Notes: a model not told the origin generated them from the sequence alone. A DNA stretch of 64,000 nucleotides from Saccopteryx bilineata (GCF_036850765.1 NC_089492.1:100707022-100771021); one strand, 5' to 3'. Shown: positions 35,605 to 47,247, counted from the first letter of the stretch. Numbers and translations are program-made.

Positions 35605-36214
35605 TTAAGGGAGATTGAAATCATATAAGGCATATTTTCTATCTATGGTGGAATTAACCTAGAAATCAATCTTTAAAATAAGAAAAACAAATATGTAAAT
35701 AATTATGTACCAAAAAATAAGTTATAATACAAATTAGGAAATATCTTTAACAGAATGAAAATGAAAATTACAACATATGGAAATGTTTAGGCTGCAGCTA
35801 AGGCAGTACTTAGAGGGAAATTTATAGCTTTAAACACTATTATTTGAAAGAAGTTAAGGTCTCAAAATAATTTAACTTTCCTACTTAGGAATTACTACAA
35901 GTGCAAGAAAGGAGGGAAGCAATAAGGATAAGAACAGAAACCAATGAAATAGAAAACAGAATAGAAAAATCACCAAATCAAAATCTGATCCTTTGCAAAT
36001 ATTGATAAAATTGATAAACTACTAACCAGACTGATCAGAAGAAAACAGAATTTATCAATATCACCATGGATCCAACAGACAGAAAAAGATTATTATGAAT
36101 CATTTTATGCCAATGATACACCTTGAGGGAAACTTGAAAATCAATGGAATTCAACACTAGGAGTAAAAAAGAAAACCCACATCATCTCATTACATTTAAA
36201 AAGAAAAGCACTTG

Positions 36215-36517
36215 GCCCTGCCCGGTTGGCTCAGCGGTAGCGCGTCTGCCCAGTGTGTGAAAGTCCCGAGTTCGACTTCTGACCAGGGCACACAGGAAAA
36301 GTGCTCATTTGTTTCTCCACCCTTCCCCTCTACTTCCTCTCTTCCCCTCCCACAGCCAAGGCTCCACTGGAGCAAAGTAGGTTCCGGCGCTGAGGATGGC
36401 TCCGTGGCCTCTGCCTCAGGCTCTAGAATGGCTCCAATTGCAGCAGAGCAATGGCCCCCGTGGGGCGCATGCGGGAGTCTGTCTCTCTGCCTCCCTGCTT
36501 CTCACTCCAGAAAAATT
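36215..36517 (+). mobile_element. SINE-L insertion in the ancient L1
   Basis: Head GCCCTGCCCGGTTGGCTCAG, internally shortened near CAATGGCCCCCGTGGGGCGC. TTTAAAAAGAAAAGCACTTG on the left and TTTAAAAGAAAAGTACTTG on the right flank it. Confidence 0.93.
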
Positions 36518-37040
36518 TAAAAGAAAAGTACTTGACAAAATTTAGGACCCATTTATGATAGAAATTCTCAGCAAACTACAAATGAAAGGGAACTTGTTCA
36601 ATCTGATAGATATAACTCTAACACCTAATATCACACTTAATGGTAAAGGACTGACCATGTCCCCTCTAACACATTAAACAAGAATGTCTGATCTCACCAC
36701 TTGTCTTCAATATTCACTGAAGGTTTTAACCAGGGCAACAAGACCAAAAGAAGTTGAAAATAAAGTGGAAGGAAACAAAACTGCATTTGCAGATAGCATG
36801 ATTGTATAATTCAAAAATGATAAGGAATCATAAGATAATGCAACTAGTAAATGAGCTTAGCAAGGTCAAAGGATACAAAGTCAAATCAAAATACATTTCT
36901 ATATGCTAGGAAAAACAATTGAAAATTGAAGTGGAAAAAAGTTAACATTTACAAGAGCATCAAAAACCATGAAACACTCGAAGGTAAATTTAATAAAGCC
37001 ATTTTGAGAGAAATTAAAGAAGGCCTAAAGAAATGGAGGA

Positions 37041-37375
37041 GCCTGACCAGGCGGTGGCACAGTGGATAGAGCCTCGGACTGGGATGCGGAAGAAGCCAGG
37101 TTCGAGACCCCGAGGTCGCCAACTTTAGTGCAGGCTCATCTGGCTTGAGCAAAAAGCTCACCAGCTTGGACCCAAGGTCGCTGGCTTGAGCAAAGGGTTA
37201 CTCGGTCTGCTCAAGCCCCGCGGTCAAGGCACATATGAGAAAGCAATCAATGAACAACTAAGGTGCCGCAACGAAAAACTGATGATTGATGCTTCTCATC
37301 TATCTCCGTTCCTGTCTGTCCCTATCTATCCTTCTCTCTGACTCTCTGTCCCTGTAAAAAAATAATAAATAAATA
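37041..37375 (+). mobile_element. SINE-M insertion, abutting a SINE-L
   Basis: Near-consensus SINE-M (GCCTGACCAGGCGGTGGCAC head) whose (AAAT)n tail runs directly into the SINE-L at 37380, forming a head-to-tail SINE pair in the ancient L1. Confidence 0.93.
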
Positions 37376-37379
37376 AATA

Positions 37380-37775
37380 CCCTGGCCGGTTGGCTCAGCG
37401 GTAGAGCGTCGGCCTAGCGTGCGGAGGACCCAGGTTCGATTTCCGGCCAGGGCACATAGGAGAAGTGCCCATTTGCTTCTCCACCCCTCCGCCGCGCCTT
37501 CCTCTCTGTCTCTCTCTTCCCCTCCCGCAGCCAAGGCTCCATTGGAGCAAAGATGGCCCGGGCACTGGGGATGGCTCTGTGGCCTCTGCCCCAGGCGCTA
37601 GAGTGGCTCTGGTCGCAACATGGCGACGCCCAGGATGGGCAGAGCGTCGCCCCCTGGTGGGCATGCTGGGTGGGTCCCGGTCGGGCGCATGCGGGAGTCT
37701 GACTGTCTCTCCCTGTTTCCAGCTTCAGAAAAATGCAAAAAAATAAAAATAATAAAAATAATAATAAATAAAGGA
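37380..37775 (+). mobile_element. SINE-L insertion
   Basis: Near-consensus: CCCTGGCCGGTTGGCTCAGC head, AACATGGCGACGCCCAGGAT segment, tail of AAT/AAAAT units. It inserted in or next to the SINE-M tail. Confidence 0.94.
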
Positions 37776-37915
37776 AAATACTATGTTCTTGGGTGAAATA
37801 TTCAATATGGTTAGGATATCAGTCTCAATTTATAGATTAAATGAAGCCCTAATCAAAATGCTTAGCAGCCATTTTTTTTGTAGATGACAAAATATAAAAT
37901 TTATACAGAAGTATA

Positions 37916-38079
37916 CCATATTTCCAAGATGCTCCTTAATTTGAGGGTCCGAAATTTGAAAAAAAAAATTATAGAAGTTATTGAACTCGTTTTATTCATC
38001 ATAAAATTTATACAACAATTCAAGTGGGAAATGCAAGTAAAGAAATTACAACCACTGTATAAGACGCACCTAGTTTTTT
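37916..38079. mobile_element. MITE (TATAAGAC family), left half, split by a 9.2-kb composite
   Basis: Matches the reverse complement of the 23205-23458 MITE: CCATATTTCCAAGATGCTCC, TTAATTTGAGGGTCCGAAAT, TTTTATTCATCATAAAATTT, GTATAAGACGCACC. The right half is at 47248-47312. TA dinucleotides border the reconstructed ends (37914-37915 and 47313-47314). It had inserted into the ancient L1. Confidence 0.88.
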
Positions 38080-38507
38080 TATATAAATAAATTTTTATTT
38101 TAATGGGGTGACATCAATAAATCAGGGTACATATATTCAAAGAAAACATTTCCAGGTTATCTTGTAATTTAGTTCTTTTGCATACCCCATTACCCAAAGA
38201 GAGATTGTCCTCCGTCATCCTCTGTCCAGTTTTCTTTGTACCCCTCCCCCTGCCTCTCTCCCTCCTCCCCTCCCCCCACCCCCCGTAACCACCCCACGCC
38301 TGTCCATGTCTCTTAGTCTCGTTTTTATGTCACACCAATGTATGGAATCCTGCAGTTCTTGTTTTTTTTCTGATTCACTTATTTCACTCCACATAATGTT
38401 ATCAAGATTCCACCATTCTGCTGTAAGTGATCTGATGTCATCATTTCTTCTAGCTGAATAGTATACCATGGTGTATATGTGCCCCATCTTCTTTATCCAG
38501 TCTTCTA
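38080..38507 (-). mobile_element. 3' end of a second, diverged L1
   Basis: Reading on the minus strand this is the last ~430 nt of an L1: end of ORF2, G-rich 3' UTR, then ATCAATAAATTTATTTATA-type tail next to the MITE. Positions 38230-38507 are homologous to 41036-41310 but clearly different (roughly three-quarters identical by eye), so it is not a simple continuation of the full-length L1. Confidence 0.8.
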
Positions 38508-38519
38508 TTTTTTTTTTTT
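38508..38519 (-). other. Internal oligo(T), possible poly(A) of an antisense transcript
   Basis: Twelve T residues at the junction between the diverged L1 3' piece and the retroviral fragment. On the minus strand this reads GTAATAAAAAAAAAAA, i.e. an AATAAA next to an A-run, which would suit a retrotransposed RNA end. Confidence 0.5.
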
Positions 38520-38520
38520 A

Positions 38521-39560
38521 TTACAGTGATTAAAAGCCTTTAAGCAAACTCTTGGCCAATACAGCAAGAATCCATAAAAGAGTAGTGTCCTTAACATGTT
38601 CACCAAGTCCAAGTTGGCCCCATCACCATGCCAAATCCCTGAAAAATGCAACCCAACCACAGTTCAGTCTGTTAGGAGCTGTCACAGGGAGCAGGAGTCC
38701 AGGAAAAGTCCTCATGGCACTGGAATTGTTGTCACCATTCTATACTTTGCAGCTCGTGTCTAAGTCCCAATGACCGCTGCTTCTAGCTGGTAATGATTCA
38801 GGTATACTGGAAAGGCCATTTGCAGCATGCGTGGATATGGAGCTTCTGTTCTCCTCTGCCTGGAGAGATGAGACCAGGTTGCTTTTCCCTGGAGCTCTGC
38901 GACTGTGGCATGGTAAAGAGAACCTTGGGATACACTAAGCTGGGTGGCAAAGGTAGATTCATAATAGAAGTTGGCAAAAGGGGAAAAGAGAGCTCTAAAT
39001 TAGGAGTAGGTCCCGGCCTGAAATATGAGTGGGGCATTGAGGTAGGAGGGATAAAGGAAACACTATATATTAAGCAAAGCAGCAGAAAATAGGACTATCA
39101 ACACCTACAACAGAGATCTTTGAGGGAAGAATAAAAAACCTGACTATTCAGGCAAAACATAGTTAAGTGGCCCTTGTGCAAATGAGATCAGTTTACCTGC
39201 TTCTTGGAAGAAATACCCTAGGCTTGTCCACAGTGTCACAGATGGGGCCGATGGCCCTGGGCACCTTCAGCCTTCAGTGGCTAACCCCAGCATTCTGGGC
39301 AAGGTTAGGTCATAGGTGGCTGGAGCAGGGCTGGAAGAGACTGAACCCTCCCTTAGAGGAGCGAGGGGGAATCCTACCTTCCAGTGTCCCTGTTTCCTCA
39401 CAGCAGAGGCATGTAAGCCTGGCAGGCTTTAGCTCAATGACCTTCCTTTCCACTATTGAAACAGGACCCAGATGGCATCCTATGAGACCCCTTTGGGGCG
39501 TTGGAGCCTTTAAGGGTGTATCCTAAAAGCTGGTAGTTCCCCTGATCTCTCTATTGGGCT
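38521..39560 (-). mobile_element. Endogenous retrovirus remnant, probable class I gag-pro/early pol
   Basis: On the minus strand around 39360-39430 a Cys/Cys/Gly-rich segment resembles a nucleocapsid zinc knuckle. Further along, near 39000-39060, a Cys-Pro-Thr ... Gly-Arg-Asp-Leu-Leu motif resembles the protease-to-reverse-transcriptase boundary of gammaretrovirus-like elements. Several stops and at least one frameshift break it; no ORF is usable. The similarity is from motif reading only, so the class assignment is tentative. Confidence 0.45.
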
Positions 39561-41035
39561 TTTTCTGCCTCTAGGTATCTTAAAAGCCATGCTCAGAAGA
39601 TCTCGCTGAGGGGTTTGAGGATCCCCATCCGCCTATATAAATCTTTCCATATATCTGGAGCTATTTAGAAAAAGACAAAACAGTGTTATTAGCTGGATCT
39701 AATAAAGAAGGTAGTAGTTTGCAGGCGAAAAAGATTTGGTGTCTCCTGTTCATCAGCAATCAAAATAAATGAAAAAAATTTTTTTTAGTAAGAAGCATGA
39801 TATGGTAGACCTGTAGGAGTTCCAGGATATGACTTACCCCTTTAAAATTTTTTTAATTGACCTTAAAATGTTTGCTGAGTACAGTTTAATAATACCTTAA
39901 CTTTAAAGATTGTAAGCATGACAAAATACAGTAAATGCTTTTGCTCCGTATGCAGGAGCATTTTCAGTTTAGCCAGTTTAGGAAATCCAATAATAGAACA
40001 ATGCATACAGACAATGAGCTATAACATGCTTAGCAGCCTCTCCTGTTCTGGCAGAGGTTACTATAGATCCGGAATATGTACCACTCTAATGTGGACATAC
40101 AACTGTTTGCCAAATGAAGGTATATGAGTAACATCCATCTGCCAAAGTTGTCCTGGTAGGGGTCCTTGAGGGTTAACTCCAAATGAAGGGGCAGTATAGG
40201 ACCCCTTGGACAGGATTTCCCAATCTGCCGTGCTGCTTCCCAAGAAAGTTGAAACTGTTTACACTGGGCTGCAGCATTCTGGTGATGAATAGTTAAGAGA
40301 CTGACTTGCTCGGTCTGTCATGGTTGCTCCATATAATTTTCTTTTGGGTAGCTTGCTCAACAAGGGCATTCCTAAGCCCTGGCCGGTTGGCTCAGTGGTA
40401 GAGCATTGGCCTGGTGTGCAGGATTCCCGGGTTCGATTCCCAGTCAGAGCACACAGAAGAAGCGCCCATCTACTTCTCCACACCTCCGCCTCTCTTTCCT
40501 CTCTGTCTCTCTCTTCCCATCCCGCAGCCAAGCTCCACCAGAGCAAAGCCACCCCGGGCACTAAGGATGGCCCCATTGCCTCTGCCTCAGGCGCTAGAAT
40601 GGCTCTGGTTGCAACAGAGCAACACCCCAGATGGGCAGAGCATTCCCCGCCCCCCCCCGGTAGGCATGCCAGGTGGATCCCAGTCAGGCGCATGCGGGAG
40701 TCTGTCTGACTGCCTCCCCATTTCCATCTTCAGAAAAATACAAAAAGTAAATAAAGAAAAAAAATACAACAAAAAAGAAAAGAGAGAGAGAAAAAAAAGG
40801 GGGACATTCCCTTGTGCTAAAGCTCCAGGGAGCATGGAGTGAGCTTGAGTATGTCCTATGAAACATGGAGCTCTATGTTGACATATAAGTCTTTGAAGAA
40901 GGAGGAACTGCTGAAATAGTTCATCAGCATTTGTCCCTAAGACAGCAGTCTTTATAGTGGAAACACCATAAGTAAATATTTGCTGTCTGTCTATAGATTA
41001 AGGGGGGAATATGGCAAATGCTGAAAAGCCATGAT
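39561..41035 (-). mobile_element. Endogenous retrovirus class II pol remnant (RNase H and integrase), split by a SINE
   Basis: The minus strand at about 40800-41010 resembles the end of a retroviral RNase H domain (YTDS-like motif). At 40060-40378 it resembles integrase: a His-His ... Cys zinc-binding region, then [13 protein letters not shown] with the first catalytic Asp of the core. This integrase style is that of betaretrovirus-like (class II) endogenous elements. Stops and frame changes make it non-functional. It is fused at 41035/41036 to the 3' UTR of an L1 on the same strand. A SINE-L interrupts it at 40376-40800. Confidence 0.8.
40376..40800 (+). mobile_element. SINE-L insertion in the retroviral pol remnant
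   Basis: Head GCCCTGGCCGGTTGGCTCAG, C-run near 40649-40658 and a long A/G-rich tail. GGGCATTCCTAA on the left and GGACATTCCCTT on the right are diverged duplications. Opposite orientation to the host fragment. Confidence 0.93.
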
Positions 41036-41125
41036 CTTTGTGCCCATCCTCTCCCCCAACCCCCTCCCTCTCTTCCCCCCACCCTGTAACCCCAACACTG
41101 TTGTCCATGTCTCTGAGTCTCATCT

Positions 41126-44100
41126 TTATGTCCCACCTATGTATGCAATCATATAGTTCTTAGTTTTTTCTGATTTACTTCTTTCGCTCAGTATAATGTT
41201 ATCAAGGCCCATCCATGTTGTTGTAAAAGATCCTATGTCATCATTTCTTATGGCTGAGTAGTATTCCATAGTATATATATACCAAAGTTTTTTAATCCAC
41301 TCGTCCTCTGATGGACACTTGGGCTGTTTCCAGATCTTTGCTATTGTGAACAATGCTGCCATAAACATGGGGGTGCATTTCTCCTTTTCAAACAGTGCTA
41401 TGGTGTTCTTGGGGTATATTCCTAACAGTGGTATAGCTGGATCAAAAGGCAGTTCGATTTTTAATTTCTTGAGGAATCTCCATACTGTTTTCCACAGTGG
41501 CTACACCAGTCTGCATTCCCACCAGCAGTGCAGGAGGGTTCCCTTTTCTCCACATCCTTGCCAGCACTTATTCTGTGTTGTTTTATTGATGAGAGCCATT
41601 CTGACTGGTGTGAGGTGATATCTCATTGTGGTTTTAATTTGCATTTCTCTAATCATTAGTGATGTTGAACATTTTTCATATGCCTATTGGCCATCTGTGT
41701 GTCCTCTTTGGATAAGTGTCTATTCATTTCTTTTGCCCATTTTTGGATTGGATTGTTTGTCTCCCTGGTATTAAGTTTTGCAAGTTCTTTACAAATTTTG
41801 GTTATTAACCCCTTATCAGATGCAATGTCAAATATATTCTCCCATTGTGTAGTTTGTCTTTTTATTCTGTTCTTATTGTCTTTAGCTGTGCAGAAGCTTT
41901 TTAGTTTGATAAAGTCCCATTTGTTTATCCTGTCTTTTATTTCACTTGCCTGTGGAGACAAATCAGCAAATATATTGCTGCGAGAAATGTCAGAGAGCTT
42001 ACTGCCTATGTTTTCTTCTAAGATGCTTATGGTTTCATGGCTTACATTTAATTCTTTTATCCATTTTGAGTTTATTTTTGTGAGTGCTGTAAGTTGGTGG
42101 TCTAGTTTCATTTTTTTTGCAGGTAGCTGTCCAATTTTCCCAACACCATTTGTTGAAGAGGCTGTCTTTACTCCATTGTATTTTCTTACCTCCTTTGTCA
42201 AATATCAGTTGTCCATAGAGCTGAGGGTTTATTTCTGGGTTCTCAGTTCTGTTCCATTGATCTGTGTGCCTGTTCTTATGCCAGTACCATGCTGTTTTGT
42301 GTACAATGGCCTTATAATATAACTTGATATCTGGAAGTGTGATACCTCCCGCTTTATTCTTCCTTTTCAAGATTGCTGAAGCTATTCGTGTTCTCTTTTG
42401 GTTCCATATAAATTTTTGGAATATGTGTTCTATATCTTTGAAGTAAGTCATTGGTATTTTAATCGGTATTGCATTGAATTTATAAATTGCTTTGGGTAAT
42501 ATAGACATTTTAATGATGTTTATTCTTCCTAACCATGAGCACGGTATATGCCTTCACTTATTCGTATCTTGCCTGATTTCTTTTATCAATGTTTTATAAT
42601 TTTCCGAGTACAAGTCTTTAATCTCCTTGGTTAGATTTATTCCTAGGTACTTTATTTTTTTGGTTGTAATGGTAAAGGGGATTGATTCCTTGATTTCTCT
42701 TTCTGACAGTTCATTATTAGTGTATAAAAATGCCTCTGATTTCTGAGTATTGATTTTATATCCTGCCAACTTGCTGAATTCATTTATCAGGTCTAGTAGT
42801 TTTTTGACTGAGACTTTAGGATTTTCTATATACAATATCATATAATCTGCAAATAATGATAGTTTTACTTCTTCTTTTCCAATTCGGATGCCTTTTATTT
42901 CTTTTTCTTGTCTGATTGCTGTGGCTAGGACTTCCAGAACTATGTTGAATAAGAATGGTGAATGGGGGCACCCCTGCCTTGTTCCTGATCTTAAGGGGAT
43001 TGCTTTTAATTTTTGCCCATTGAGTATGATGTTGGCTATGGGTTTGTCATAGATGGCCTTTATCATGTTGAGGTATGTTCCCTGTATTCCCACTTTGCTG
43101 AGAGTTTTGATCATGAATGGGTGCTGGACTTTATCAAATGCTTTTTCTGCATCTATTGAAATTATCATGTGGTTTTTCTCCTTTCTTTTGTTTATGTGAT
43201 GAATCACATTGATTGATTTGCGAATATTGTACCAGCCTTGCCTCCCAAGAATAAATCCTATTTGATCATGCTGTATGACTTTTTTCATATATTGCTGGAT
43301 CCAGTTTGCTAATATTTTGTTGAGGATTTTTGCATCTAAGTTCATCAGGGATATTGGCCTATAATTTTATTTTTTTGTGTTGTCTTTGGAATCAGAATTA
43401 TGCTCGCCTCATAAAAGGAGTTTGGAAGTCTTCCTTCCTCTTGAATTTTTTGAAATAGCTTGAGAAGGATAGGAGTTAGTTCTTCTTTGAATATTTGGTA
43501 GAATTCACTTGTGAAGCCATCAGGCCCAGGACTTTTCTTTTTTGGGAGTTTTTTGATAGCTGTTTCAATCTCATTTGTTGTAATTTGTCTGTTTAGGTTT
43601 TGTGATTCTTCCAGATTGATTTTGGGAAGATTATATGTTTCAAGGAATTTGTCCATTTCATCTAGGTTGTCTAGTTTTTTGGTGTACAGTTCTTCATAGT
43701 ATTTTCTTACAATATTTTGTATTTCTGTTGTGTCAGTTGTTATTTCTCCACTCTCGTTTCTAATTTTATTTATTTGAGTCCTCTCTCTTTTTTTCTTGGT
43801 GAGTCTCGTTATAGGTTCATCGATCTTGTTTACCTTTTCAAAGAACCAGCTCCTGGTTTCATGATCCTCTGTATTGTTTCTTTAGCCTCTATGTCATTTA
43901 TTTCTGCTCTGATCTTTATTATTTCCTTCCTTCTACTATGTCTGGGCTTTACTTGCTGTTCTTTTTCTAGTTCTTTTAGATGCAGGGTTAAGTTGTTTAT
44001 TTGAGCTTTTTCTAGCTTCTTGAGGTATGCCTGTAATGCTATAAACTTCCCTCTCAGGACTGCTTTTGCTGTGTCCCATAAATTTTGAGTTGATGTATGC

Positions 44101-44936
44101 TCATTATTGTTTGTTTCTAGGAATTTTTAAATTTCTTCTTTGATCTCAATGTTAACCCATTCATTATTTAATTACGTGCTATTTAGTTTCCAAGTGTTTG
44201 AATGTTTTTCAATTTTTCTATTGTGGTTGGTTTCTAGTTTAATGCCATTGTGATCAGAGAAAGTGCTCGATATGATTTCAATCTTCTTAAATTTGTTGAG
44301 ACCGCTTTTGTGTCCTAACACGTGGTCTATTCTAGAGAATGTACCATGAGCACTTGAAAAGAATGTATATTCTGCTGTTTTAGGGTGAAAGGTTCTGAAG
44401 ATATCTATTAAATTGAGTTCATCTAATATGTCCTTTAATTCTGCTGTTTCTTTGTTAATTTTCTTTCTTGAGGATCTATCTAATGATGTTAATGGGGTAT
44501 TGAAATCCCCTACTATTATAGTATTGCTGTTGATCTCACCCTTTAAGTCCATCAAAGTCTGCTTTATATATTTAGGTTCTCCTATATTAGGTGCGTAGAT
44601 ATTTATAATGGTTATATCTTCCTTTTGGATTGCTCCCTTTATCATTATGTAGTGACCTTCTTTATCTCTAACTATGGTCTTTGTTTTAAAGTCCATTTTG
44701 TCTGATATAAGTATTGCTACCCCAGCTTTTTTTTTCATTCCATTTGCGTGAAATATTTTTTTCCATCCTTTTATCTTCAGTCTGTGTGCATCTTTTGATG
44801 TAAGGTGTGTCTCTTGAAGACAGCATATGTATGGGTCCTGTTTTCTTATCCACGCAGCTACCCTATGTCTCTTGATCGGATCATTTAATCCATTAACATT
44901 TAAGGTTATTACTGATATGTAATTGTTTATTGCCAT
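41126..44936 (-). pseudogene. L1 ORF2 (endonuclease/reverse transcriptase), disrupted
   Basis: ORF2 encodes the endonuclease and reverse transcriptase that nick and prime at TTTT/A targets. The first 254 codons (44936-44172) are open and hold an apparently intact APE-type endonuclease: ITLNVNGLN, LQETHL, GDFNTPL, SRIDHVLGH and FSDHNG carry the expected catalytic residues. The frame is then lost around 44170-43660. The reverse transcriptase part (43656-42554) is frameshifted, and its YXDD-like active-site box reads FADY instead of FADD, so a catalytic Asp is gone. Further frame changes occur before the stop at 41126. Confidence 0.92.
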
Positions 44937-45008
44937 TTTTTTTCTTTAAAACTGTATTCCTCTTTTGCTATATTCTTTTTTTCCTTTGATCTGTTCACAA
45001 CAGGTCCC

Positions 45009-45904
45009 TTAGCATTTCTGCAGCCTTGGTTTGGTTGCAGTAAATTCCTTGAGGTTTTTTTTATCTGTAAAGCTTTTTATTTCTCCTTCAATTTTAAATG
45101 ATAGCCTTGCTGGATAAAGTAGTCTTGGTTGTAGGTTCTTGTTCTGCATTACTTTGAATATTTCTTGCCATTCCCTTCTGGCCTCAAGTGTTTCTGTTGA
45201 GAAGTCAGAAGTCATCCTTATGGGGGCTCCTTTGTAGGTGATAGTCTTTTTTCTCTAGCAGCTTTTAATATTTTCTCTTTATCATTTAGCTTTGGTATTT
45301 TAATTATGATGTGTCTTGGTGTTGGTTTCTTTGGGTTTCTCCTTAATGGAGTTCTCTGTGCTTCTTGAACATGTGAAATGTTTTCCTGCCTTAATTGGGG
45401 GAAGTTTTCCACTATAATATGTTTGAACAAAGTCTCTATCCCTTGTTCTTTCTCTTCTTCTTCAGGAACCCCAATGATGTGGATGTTATTTCTCTTCATG
45501 TTGTCACAGGAAACTCTTAGAGTTTCCTCAGACTTTTTGAGTCTCTTTTATTTTTTCTGCTCTGCTTCCGTGCCTTTATTTATCGTGTCCTCTAACTCAC
45601 TGATTCGATTCTCTCCTTCATCCATCCTGCTTTTAATTCCTTCCATTGTATTCTTTATTTCAGATATTGTATTTGTCATTTCTGACAGATTCTTTTTTAT
45701 TATTTCAATGTCCTTTTTTATATTTGTTATCTCTTTATTTAGGTTTTCGTAATGGCCATCTATGGTTGTTCTAATATCTTTGAGCATCCTAATAATCATT
45801 ATTTTAAACTCTGCATCTGGTAATTTGGTTATATCTGATTCACTTAGGTCCTTTTCTGGGGATTTCTCTTGGTTTATTTGTGTTGTATTTCTCTGCCTCT
45901 GCAT
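45009..45904 (-). pseudogene. L1 ORF1 (RNA-binding protein), frameshifted
   Basis: ORF1 encodes the trimeric RNA-binding chaperone of L1 particles. The start is ATG at 45904-45902 (MQRQRNTTQINQEKSPEKDL). The N-terminal part has a heptad-rich coiled coil (NLNKEITNIKKDIEIIKKNL). After a break near 45510-45548 the RRM-like part contains NNIHIIGVPEEEEKEQGIET and FPQLRQENI. The C-terminal domain (45215-45009) is in another frame, with LYPARLSFKIEGEIKSFTDK. Frame changes near 45500-45548 and 45216 disable it. Confidence 0.88.
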
Positions 45905-45949
45905 TTTCTCTTCACAGGAGTGGCTGTGATCACGCGCTCGGGTGCACAA

Positions 45950-47247
45950 GCGTTGGTGGCCTTGGCCTTTGCCCCGCCCCCATGTGTGATGTTATACTTG
46001 GTCCTGAGGGCACTGGCGAGCACCTTTGCTCAGCTTCAGGTCTCCGCCTGTTTCCGGGCTTTCGCCCTGCCCTTGCAGGAGGAGCCCACTCAAGGAATGG
46101 CTGCTAGCCTTGGCTCTACCGCCGGGCAGGACTGCATGCCCAAGTTCAGCTCAGTAGCGGAACTCCACCTCTTCTGGGCTTTTGGCTCCACCCTCGTAGG
46201 AGGAGCCGGCTACCAAGTCAGACTGCAAGCCTGCGTTGCACAGGCGGGGCAAGGCTGTGCTCCTCTGCCCTTGCTCAGGGCCTGGTTTCCACCCTTTCCA
46301 GGGTTCCCGCCCTTCTCCCGCAGGCTGGATTACAGGCTGCCGGCAGCTGAGCTTGACCGCTTTTGCACGCCCCCTTCTCCCCAGCCAGGCAAGATTGAGC
46401 TCACACCTGTGCCCAGTGGTGGCCAGCTGGCTTCTGCCCCTGCCATCAGAACCACGCTTTTGTCTCCCACTGCCGCCCGCCCTCCGGCGCGCCCTCAGCC
46501 GCGTGGGTGGGGGCGTTGCAGCTCGGACCCTAAGACTCACTACTGTAGACCCAAAAGCTCCCTCCTTCTGTGCGACTCTGCTCTGAATGCCGTGGGGGAG
46601 CTTGTTTGGCTGCTCTCCTGCTTCCCTTTGCTGGTATTGCTGTTTATGGGGGAAATATTCACTTCAGCTTTGGGGAGTGACTAGTCCCAGGGGTTAGGGT
46701 GGCTATCTCCCAAAACGTTTCTTCCTGTGCCTCCTAGATTACATTCTCTTCCTGTTACTCTGGTCCTCTCCTCTCTCCCCCTGTCCCCAGGAGCCCCGGG
46801 TGAGTGGTTGTGAGAGAGATGTTCTGCGCGGTCCCTTTAAGAAGGATCCTGGGTCTGAGAAATCAGACTCTTTCTCACAAACAGTATCCTGACTTGTTTC
46901 CAGCTAAATACTGTCCTTACTCCTCTTCTGGGCTCTGGGGCTGCAGGTTGGGGCTTTGTTCCTGGGAATCAGGACCCTTCCCTCTCTGCTAAACTTACTT
47001 CCTGCCACACGAGTCTCTCCTTGCTGCCGTTCACTCCGGGGAGCTGGGCAGCCCTCTCCGCGTTTCCGCTTTTCCTACCAGTCTCGGTGTGGCTTCTTCA
47101 GTGTTCCTTGGTTGAAGAGTCCTCTTAGTTTAGTCCAAAGTTGGCTTTTCCAGATGATAGTTCATAAAATTAGTTTGTATTCCACTTTGTTTCTGGGAGG
47201 TAGATGTTGGTACGTCTGCCTACTCCAGCACCATCTTGTCTCTCTCC
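45950..47247 (-). promoter_or_regulatory. L1 5' UTR / internal promoter region
   Basis: GC-rich segment with many CpGs, much richer than anything else in the window, between the L1 5' terminus and ORF1. In L1 biology this region holds the sense RNA polymerase II promoter and can hold an antisense promoter (family knowledge). Open frames on both strands here are by-products of base composition. Confidence 0.75.

Larger units (their letters stand above)
35605..37913 (+). repeat. Ancient L1 ORF2 region, 5' portion of a split copy
   Basis: Sense L1 ORF2 signals in order: GGTGGAATTAACCTAGAAAT, GCAGTACTTAGAGGGAAATT, ACCAATGAAATAGAAAACAG, CACTTGACAAAATTTAGGAC (across a SINE), CAAACTACAAATGAAAGGGA, TCACACTTAATGGTAAAGGA, AGGATACAAAGTCAAATCAA. 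It is full of stops. The same copy resumes at 47315 after a MITE plus composite insertion. SINEs interrupt it at 36215-36517, 37041-37375 and 37380-37775. Confidence 0.85.
41036..47247 (-). mobile_element. Nearly full-length L1, 5' complete, 3' end missing
   Basis: On the minus strand the element starts GGAGAGAGACAAGATGG at 47247, a typical L1 5' terminus. It continues with a GC- and CpG-rich 5' UTR of ~1.3 kb, a broken ORF1 (45904-45009), a ~72-nt spacer, a broken ORF2 (44936-41126) and the G-rich start of the 3' UTR. About 150 nt of 3' UTR and the poly(A) are absent; retroviral sequence follows instead. Length is 6.2 kb. Confidence 0.93.

Noticed and set aside
39167..39526. 119-codon + strand open frame
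   Set aside because: It is antisense to a retroviral remnant whose motifs are on the other strand; no independent support.
41687..42322. 211-codon + strand open frame rich in hydrophobic residues
   Set aside because: It is the reverse strand of L1 ORF2. The membrane-protein look is an artefact of A-rich L1 coding sequence read backwards.
45869..46684. 271-codon open frame on the + strand
   Set aside because: It lies antisense within the L1 5' UTR; the openness follows from GC/CpG richness.
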